Shown here piece after piece: positions 58,868-64,000 of a stretch of DNA of 64,000 bases (within the stretch, counting starts at the first letter, position 1; each line of letters begins with the position of its first letter). The notes below the pieces were generated by a model. The model saw only the letters and a program-made list of their open reading frames with translations. It searched no databases and was not told where the DNA came from. The stretch is from Peromyscus leucopus (lineage: Eukaryota > Chordata > Mammalia > Rodentia > Cricetidae): NCBI RefSeq assembly GCF_004664715.2, contig NC_051068.1, positions 49,286,953 to 49,350,952 of the forward strand. Direction: 5' to 3'. A program made the position numbers and the translations under genes.

Positions 58868-59242
58868 TGTAGCTGGATAGCTTCTCTCCAGGTCCCACGA
58901 AGCCCCGGCAGTCGAACAGCCCACTTATAAAATAAATACACACTGATGCTTATATTATTTAAACTGTTTGGCCTAATGGCTCAGGCTCCTAGCTATCTAG
59001 TTCTTACATCTAAAATTAATCCATTTCCATAAATCTTTACTTTGCCACATGGCTCGTGGCTTCCCGGCATCTTCACATGCTACTTATCATGGCAGCGGCT
59101 GACAGTGTCTCCCCCCACCTTCCTGTTCTCTCAATCCTCCTCTCTGTTAGTCCTGCCTATACTTTCTGCCTGGCCACAGGCCAATCAGTGTTTTATTTAT
59201 TGACCAATCAGAGCAATTTAACATACAGACAATCCCACAGGA
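58868..59242 (-). mobile_element. solo LTR of a class II-type endogenous retrovirus
   Basis: The element is 375 bp with a perfect 6-bp duplication 'gtaacc' at 58862-58867 and 59243-59248. In its own orientation it begins TCCTGTGGGATTGT, where the LTR at 48.4 kb has TGCTGTGGAATATT, and ends ...CCAGCTACA. So the 5' TG has mutated to TC and the 3' CA is intact. It carries 'tgattggtcaataaataaaa' (CCAAT-type box and a poly(A)-signal-like motif) and 'agccatgtggcaaagtaaag'. No retroviral genes flank it. Confidence 0.85.
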
Positions 59243-59248
59243 GTAACC

Positions 59249-59759
59249 TTTAATGTTTAACATACTATTTACAAGAGTTATCCATTTTGAAAACCCATAC
59301 ATAGAAACAATATGCATTCTTCATCTTATGTTTGTTTTTAATGATAATTAAGTTCTACAATATATTTACTTGTTAATAGATTTCATAAGAAGTTATTAAT
59401 TTAGTTATTAATTTATTTAATAATTTAATAATTTTCAACTGGTTTCCATTTAGCTGTCCTTAATAGAACATAGGAAATCTGTCATATTTCTCATGTGATA
59501 TCTAAACCATGTCTTACAATTATTGGTTTTAATATCAGCCACAAAATGACTTAAGAATTCTATTTGTACAGCATATACTTCCCCTTCCATTCTGTACCCC
59601 TGGAAGTATAACCCTGTGATCAGTCTGTACTGAAAATTTGGGGACATGTGCTCCTCTACCTGGACCAAGTTGTATATACAGAACTTGTAGACTCTTTCTT
59701 ACTGTGCAATTAATTATTTATATTATCTACTTACAATAAATTTTATTTTAACTTTGTAT
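59249..59759. other. no recognised feature
   Basis: AT-rich DNA. The 72-codon minus frame at 59450-59668 has no domain that I recognise; it might be part of the adjacent R3 element. Confidence 0.4.
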
Positions 59760-59929
59760 TGAATGTTTAACTTGTTATACCTTTAGTCTTTGGAACATTG
59801 CTCTACATTTTCCTGTATCCCTTCAGCAAATCGCTTCACTGCTTTTTGTAAAAGTATGCCCATTCTTGTAGATACTGCAATAGGGTTCTGATTCATCTCC
59901 AATAATTTCTGACCCACATTGCCACCAAG

Positions 59930-60735
59930 GCCATAGAGATGCCTGGAGTCTGAACCATCACCTGGGTCAATTTTGAAGTCTGAGGGCCAGCTGCCACTGG
60001 GATCATGTTGATCTGAGTGTCCTGAACTGCCACTGGATGTCATAATGGCATCTGGATCAAAACTGCTGCCAAAGGACTATCTGGGTCCATAGCCCTACTG
60101 AAGCCAGGGTCTGTGCTGATGTCCTTGGATCCTAGCACCATTGAAGGGTATGTTGATGCCCGGGGTCTAGGCTTCCATGTGGGGCCAAGCTGATGTCTGA
60201 GAGCCCATCTGAGTGGCCTGCTCTACCACCTGGGGACATAATGACATTTGAGCCCAGGTTGATAATGAAGACTATGTATGGATCCATGGTACTACTATAG
60301 CCAGGTTCTGTGTTGATATCTGTGGACCACTGTATACCCAGGATCTGGTCTGCAATCTGTGGTCATGTTACTGTCTAAGGTCATGCAGCCACTGGAGCTA
60401 TGATGATCTGGGTGGCCTCTACTGCTTCAAGGGCCATGGTATTGCCTGGGACCTGGCTGCTGTCTTGGGCTATGTCTGGGTCTGTGGCCCAGTTGCAGCC
60501 AAGGTCTGGGTTATTTTCTGTGACTTCTATTGCCACAGGGGGCTGTGAGGATGCCTGGGGAATGGACAAAGTTGGTGTCTGAGGGCTTTGTTACCATTGG
60601 AGCCATACTGGTCTGTGTGGTCTATGTTACAGCTGGTGCCATGGGTACATTCTGGTGGGCTGCTGCTGAGGGCCATGTCTGGGTCCCTGTTCCTGCTGTA
60701 GCTGAAGTCTGTGATGATGTCTAGTACCTGCCACA
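59930..60735. repeat. degenerate ~200-bp tandem repeat, about four units
   Basis: Homologous landmarks recur about every 200 bp. 'gatctgagtgtcctg' / 'catctgagtggcctg' / 'gatctgggtggcctc' / 'ggtctgtgtggtcta' start near 60010, 60206, 60405 and 60610. 'ctatctgggtccatagccct' / 'atgtctgggtctgtggccca' / 'atgtctgggtccctgttcct' fall at matching offsets. A partial unit precedes the first at 59930-60009. Units differ at a substantial fraction of positions, so the array is old. Confidence 0.8.
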
Positions 60736-61353
60736 GGGGTCATAGGACCAATGCATGCAGAAATCAGAGGGTCTTTCTGAGCTGATTCCACCCTACATTG
60801 GACCTGGGCCATCTGGCTCTGTCCCTAGCTGGACAATGAAGCAAGAGAGATGTTCCTGCCCCCTATGGGAGAGTTGAAGCTGGCTCTGCCCCTTCTCCAA
60901 CTCAGGAGAAATGGCCCCACCCCTCACCACAGAAGTGGGAGAGCTGGCTCTGATAGCATGGGCCTAGGGAAGCTTCCTTGCCTGAGGGAGACTGTTCCAG
61001 TGGCTGAGACGACAGATCAGCTAAGCTAACATTCAACCTATATCCTGGGCCTTGGGTTGGCCTACTGTAACATCTACCCAATCTATTTGACATGCTAGAA
61101 TGTGTGAAGGAACTGGTCCTGTGGAATAATAACCAAAGGATCTCCATGACTTGGAGCAACAGCAGGACACTGAAGAGGAGTTTCAGTGAGGGTCCCATGT
61201 TGATGATATGTCAGAGGCCTGGAACTATATCAATGACTCATTGTGATGAACATTTTGTGGGTGCACATGATTGGACAAAAGAGTATACTGCTTGGCTCAC
61301 TGCAGTTCCCTATGCCATAGGATGAAGGAAGACGTGATGGAAATTTGAAGGAG

Positions 61354-61493
61354 CTGGGCTGTGGTGGCACACGCCTTTAATCCCAGCAGTTGGGGGGCAG
61401 AGCCAGGTGGATCTCTGTGAGTTCGAGGCCAGCCTAGTCTACACAGAGAAATCCTGTCTCGAAAAACCGGAAAAAAAAAGAAAAAAAAAAAAG
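61354..61493 (+). mobile_element. B1 SINE with internal deletion and TSD
   Basis: Sense B1 ('ctgggctgtggtggcacacg' to 'gtctcgaaaaacc' plus A-rich tail) inserted into R3. The duplication 'ttgaaggag' is perfect at 61345-61353 and 61494-61502. Compared with the B1 at 36981 it lacks 32 bp between two 'ctaca' motifs. Confidence 0.93.
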
Positions 61494-61690
61494 TTGAAGG
61501 AGGAGTGAGGTAGTTATCATGTTTATTTAGTTAAAATTTTAATTATTTTTGGGGGGATTATTTTGGGGAGACAGGATTCAAGGGTAAGGCGTAGATATGG
61601 AGGGACTCAGAGATAAACTAGATTGGGGTACATGATGTGAAATTCCCAAACAATCAATAAAGAATTATGTTAAAAATATATTTTTAATAT

Positions 61691-62024
61691 GTGATTTGAA
61701 ATGTTATTTTTGAACAAGTGAGAGGTTTTTGTTCTCAAATCATAGTATTTTTAGCAAAAACACAATTAAGATTAACTATTTATGTAATTTCTTTGTATCA
61801 GACCATTAAATGTGTCTAAAATACATCACAAAATCTTAGATTTCTCTCCCGCTGCTATTTACAAAACATTTATGTCTTTAATACTATTTGAATAACTGTG
61901 AAAATTTATGTCTACTCTGATTTCCTTGTACAGAAAGTCAATATTTTCTAGTATAGTTTGGTTAAAATGATACCATTCATTAACTCAGTTGATTTTAAAT
62001 ACTTATAAAGTTTAATCTGGGTAT
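61691..62024. other. no recognised feature
   Basis: AT-rich DNA between R3 and R1. Confidence 0.45.
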
Positions 62025-62160
62025 TTTTGTCAATCATTTTCTTTTTAGATTACAATATAATTACATAATTCTCTCCTCTCTTTTCATCACTCCAGACTGT
62101 CCCATGTAACAATGTTTGCCCATTTACAAATTCATGGCCCCCTTTTTCACGAACTTTCAT

Positions 62161-62188
62161 TATATGCATATATATGTGTATATATATA

Positions 62189-62227
<39 letters not shown>
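62161..62227. repeat. (TATG)n/(TA)n microsatellite inside R1
   Basis: TATATG/TGTG units followed by about 16 TA units. R1 copies normally have a TATA/TATG-rich stretch at this point as I remember the family, so the array probably grew from it. Confidence 0.93.
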
Positions 62228-62229
<2 letters not shown>

Positions 62230-63039
62230 CAAAATACATAAATGTACACTGTTCAGTTTGTACAATGTTACATGTATGCCTTTTTTTCAGGGCTGACCAT
62301 TTGAAATAGAATAACAAATTAATGTAGTATTCTCTAAGGAAGACTGTCTTGCTTTCAGTATCTCTTAGTTGCCCGTAGTTCTTTGTGTATGGTTGAAACC
62401 TCTTGGTCTTCCTCCATCCACTTGACATGTCTTCTGTTGCTGTCCTTTTCTGCTGAAGTAGGTAATCACTGTGATGAGACTTTGGGCATAGCATCTAACA
62501 ATATAATGAAATATCATTTTTACAGAAAACTCCATGATTCTCTGGCTCTTACAATCCTTTAACCTCCACTTCCACAATGATCACCAAGCCTTAGATACAG
62601 TACCTTTTTAGAGATTTTTCCTGGGGCTTAATTTCACAACTTTGCCTTTTCTTTGGTTAGTTTTCTGTAGTGATCTCCATGTGTTGCAAGGAGAAGTTTT
62701 TTGATGAACTGTGAGGACTACACTTCTCTGTGGGTGCAAAGACAAATATTTAGAATATACTTAGGGATTATCCTGGTTTAATAAAATAGAGTATGTAGGT
62801 TCTCCAATATCAATGACTTCAATCTGGGTAGCTGACTAATTTTCCAATACCAGGGATATTTAATTCTTGTTGAGTAGAGGTCAAGTTCAATTAGAACGTT
62901 GTTCATTATCACCAACATATGCATGATACTACTGTATCCTTAGGGTCATTGTGACATGCTATTTATTATTGTGGTTGACAGGTATCATACCTGGCTAGGA
63001 CTCATGGATGTCACCATTTTGGAAGCTTTAATGACCCTT

Positions 63040-63396
63040 AGTTATTTCCTGTTGTGGTAAAGACACAATATGACCATATAATCAAGGCATCTTATAAAAG
63101 AAAATGTTTACTAGGCTTATGGTTTCATAAGCTTAGAGTGCATGCTCATCATAGAAGGCAGCATGGTAGCAAGTCAGCAAACATGGGACTGAGGCAATAT
63201 CCGAGAACTTACACCTTTTTTCACAACAAGGAGGTAAAGAGAGCTGGCAATAGCATAGGCTTTTGAAACCACAAAGCCATGCCTCAATGACAGGCCTTCA
63301 AGCAAAGCCATAACTCTATTTTTTCCAAATATTTCCAATTGTCCAAACATTAAAATATATGAGCCTGTGGAAATGATTCTGATTGAAACCACAACA
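63040..63396 (-). repeat. R2 dispersed repeat inserted into R1
   Basis: Plus-strand sequence 'tgttgtggtaaagacacaat', 'agaaggcagcatggtagcaa', 'cttttgaaaccacaaagcca' and 'aatatatgagcctgtggaaa' is the reverse complement of the R2 order at 43.85-44.15 kb. R1 sequence is continuous on either side ('ggaagcttt' before, 'gccttctggtacc' after). Confidence 0.7.
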
Positions 63397-63600
63397 GTGC
63401 CTTCTGGTACCATGAAAGCTAATCCTCAAGGCAGAGGATTTGAGGTCCGTTCCAGCTCAGGGGCTCTGGGACATATGTCTTAGGGCATGGACTCTTCAGA
63501 AATGGGGACTTAATTACATGCCACTACTGGGGGGAAACCAAAGACAATAGCAATAAACCTGTATTGAGTATTTTTAATGCATTGTGTTTATATTCTAATT

Positions 63601-64000
63601 GACTGATCTCTGTGGATATTGTCTTAAATGTTATATATTTAGTCAATCTAGCCTCATGATGTTTTGTTGAAATTAATTCCCCAGGCCTCTACTTTTTGAG
63701 TATTTGAGTGTTTTCTCAAATCTCTTCATTATATACATCCATTTCATATTTTAAAATTAGTTGAGAGGAATTGTTATGTATATATTCAATTGTGCAACAC
63801 AAGAAAAATAATGCATTTCCTTACTTAAATGTCTTTTTTCATGAATTTTGTGTTTATATATAGCTATTATACGTACTTGGTCTATTTTTAACTCACTGTA
63901 TTCGAGTAATATTCTGCTATGTGATTCAATATAGAAGTTCGGTTGATCATTGATAGCACATGGGAGAATATTTGACTTTTAGGTCAACCTTTCTATCCTG
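63601..64000. other. no recognised feature
   Basis: AT-rich DNA to the window edge. Confidence 0.45.

Larger units (their letters stand above)
59760..61690 (+). mobile_element. R3: long rodent retroelement fragment with internal tandem array
   Basis: One continuous unit: a 5' part (59.76-59.93 kb), a GC-richer tandem array (59.93-60.73 kb), a 'gagagctggctctg'-type region, a conserved stretch with 'aataaccaaaggatctccat' and 'caatgactcattgtgatgaa', and a 3' end 'gatgtgaaattcccaaacaa' plus 'tcaataaagaattatg' with an A-rich terminus. I recognise the order from rodent genomes. The poly(A)-like end suggests a non-LTR element, but the class is uncertain. The 86-codon and 98-codon minus frames inside it have no recognisable domain. 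Confidence 0.55.
62025..63600 (+). repeat. R1 dispersed rodent repeat, longest copy
   Basis: From 'gattacaatataattacata' through a TATA/TATG microsatellite, 'tttcagggctgaccatttga', 'ttagttgcccgtagttcttt', 'ctctggctcttacaatcctt', 'agtgatctccatgtgttgca', 'ggattatcctggtttaataa' and, after an R2 insertion, 'gccttctggtaccatgaaag' and 'aacctgtattgag'. Shorter copies elsewhere in the window match subsections in the same order. No coding frame of note. Confidence 0.75.

Noticed and set aside
59783..60043. 86-codon minus-strand frame ending ...ENVEQCSKD as a gene or pseudogene
   Set aside because: Its first half is the antisense of the tandem array in R3, and I recognise no protein family in the second half.

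Overview
This window looks like intergenic or deep-intronic DNA from a rodent nuclear genome, most likely a cricetid (deer mouse, vole or hamster group). I infer this from 7SL-derived B1 SINEs carrying cricetid-style variants (the segment reading 'aggcaccaaaactacacagag' or 'ggaaaggcgcaaagctaca'), several L1 lineages, B2/B3/B4-type SINEs, and solo LTRs of a type I associate with cricetid class II endogenous retroviruses. The background is AT-rich and microsatellites are abundant. I see no intact protein-coding gene. Every long reading frame lies in a microsatellite, a repeat or AT-rich DNA, so I call no CDS.

Layout. 0-5 kb is mostly unrecognised sequence with a non-repetitive block at 4.2-4.8 kb. 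5.0-8.5 kb is a pile-up of B1, L1 (+), L1 (-) and an unnamed dispersed repeat (called R1 here), three of them with clear target-site duplications. 9.9-13.9 kb holds an LTR-like composite, a GC-rich segment resembling a retroelement promoter, an old L1 3' end and B1 copies. 18.3-21.9 kb holds a 340-bp CT tract, B1s and a 5'-inverted L1. 24.06-24.25 kb is a 5'-truncated retrocopy of the ribosomal protein L9 mRNA. 26.1-28.7 kb is two L1 3' segments flanking an R1 fragment. 29.8-31.3 kb carries B2-like SINEs and an L1 3' end. 34.6-35.4 kb and 43.2-43.5 kb are non-repetitive; the latter has splice-like borders. 44.5-46.1 kb is a second 5'-inverted L1. Two solo LTRs with 6-bp duplications lie at 48.4 and 58.9 kb. 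59.8-61.7 kb is a long retroelement with a degenerate ~200-bp tandem array, and 62.0-63.6 kb is the longest R1 copy, interrupted by another repeat (R2).

The elements do not form a pathway. They record successive retrotransposition: L1 machinery mobilised L1 itself, the B1/B2/B4 SINEs and one cellular mRNA. B1 tails then seeded at least six microsatellites. R1, R2 and R3 are my own labels for families I recognise as rodent interspersed repeats but cannot name with confidence. I found no convincing undescribed biological system. The items most worth checking are the candidate exon at 43.2-43.5 kb, the RPL9 retrocopy, the two twin-primed L1s, the paired solo LTRs and the ~200-bp tandem array.
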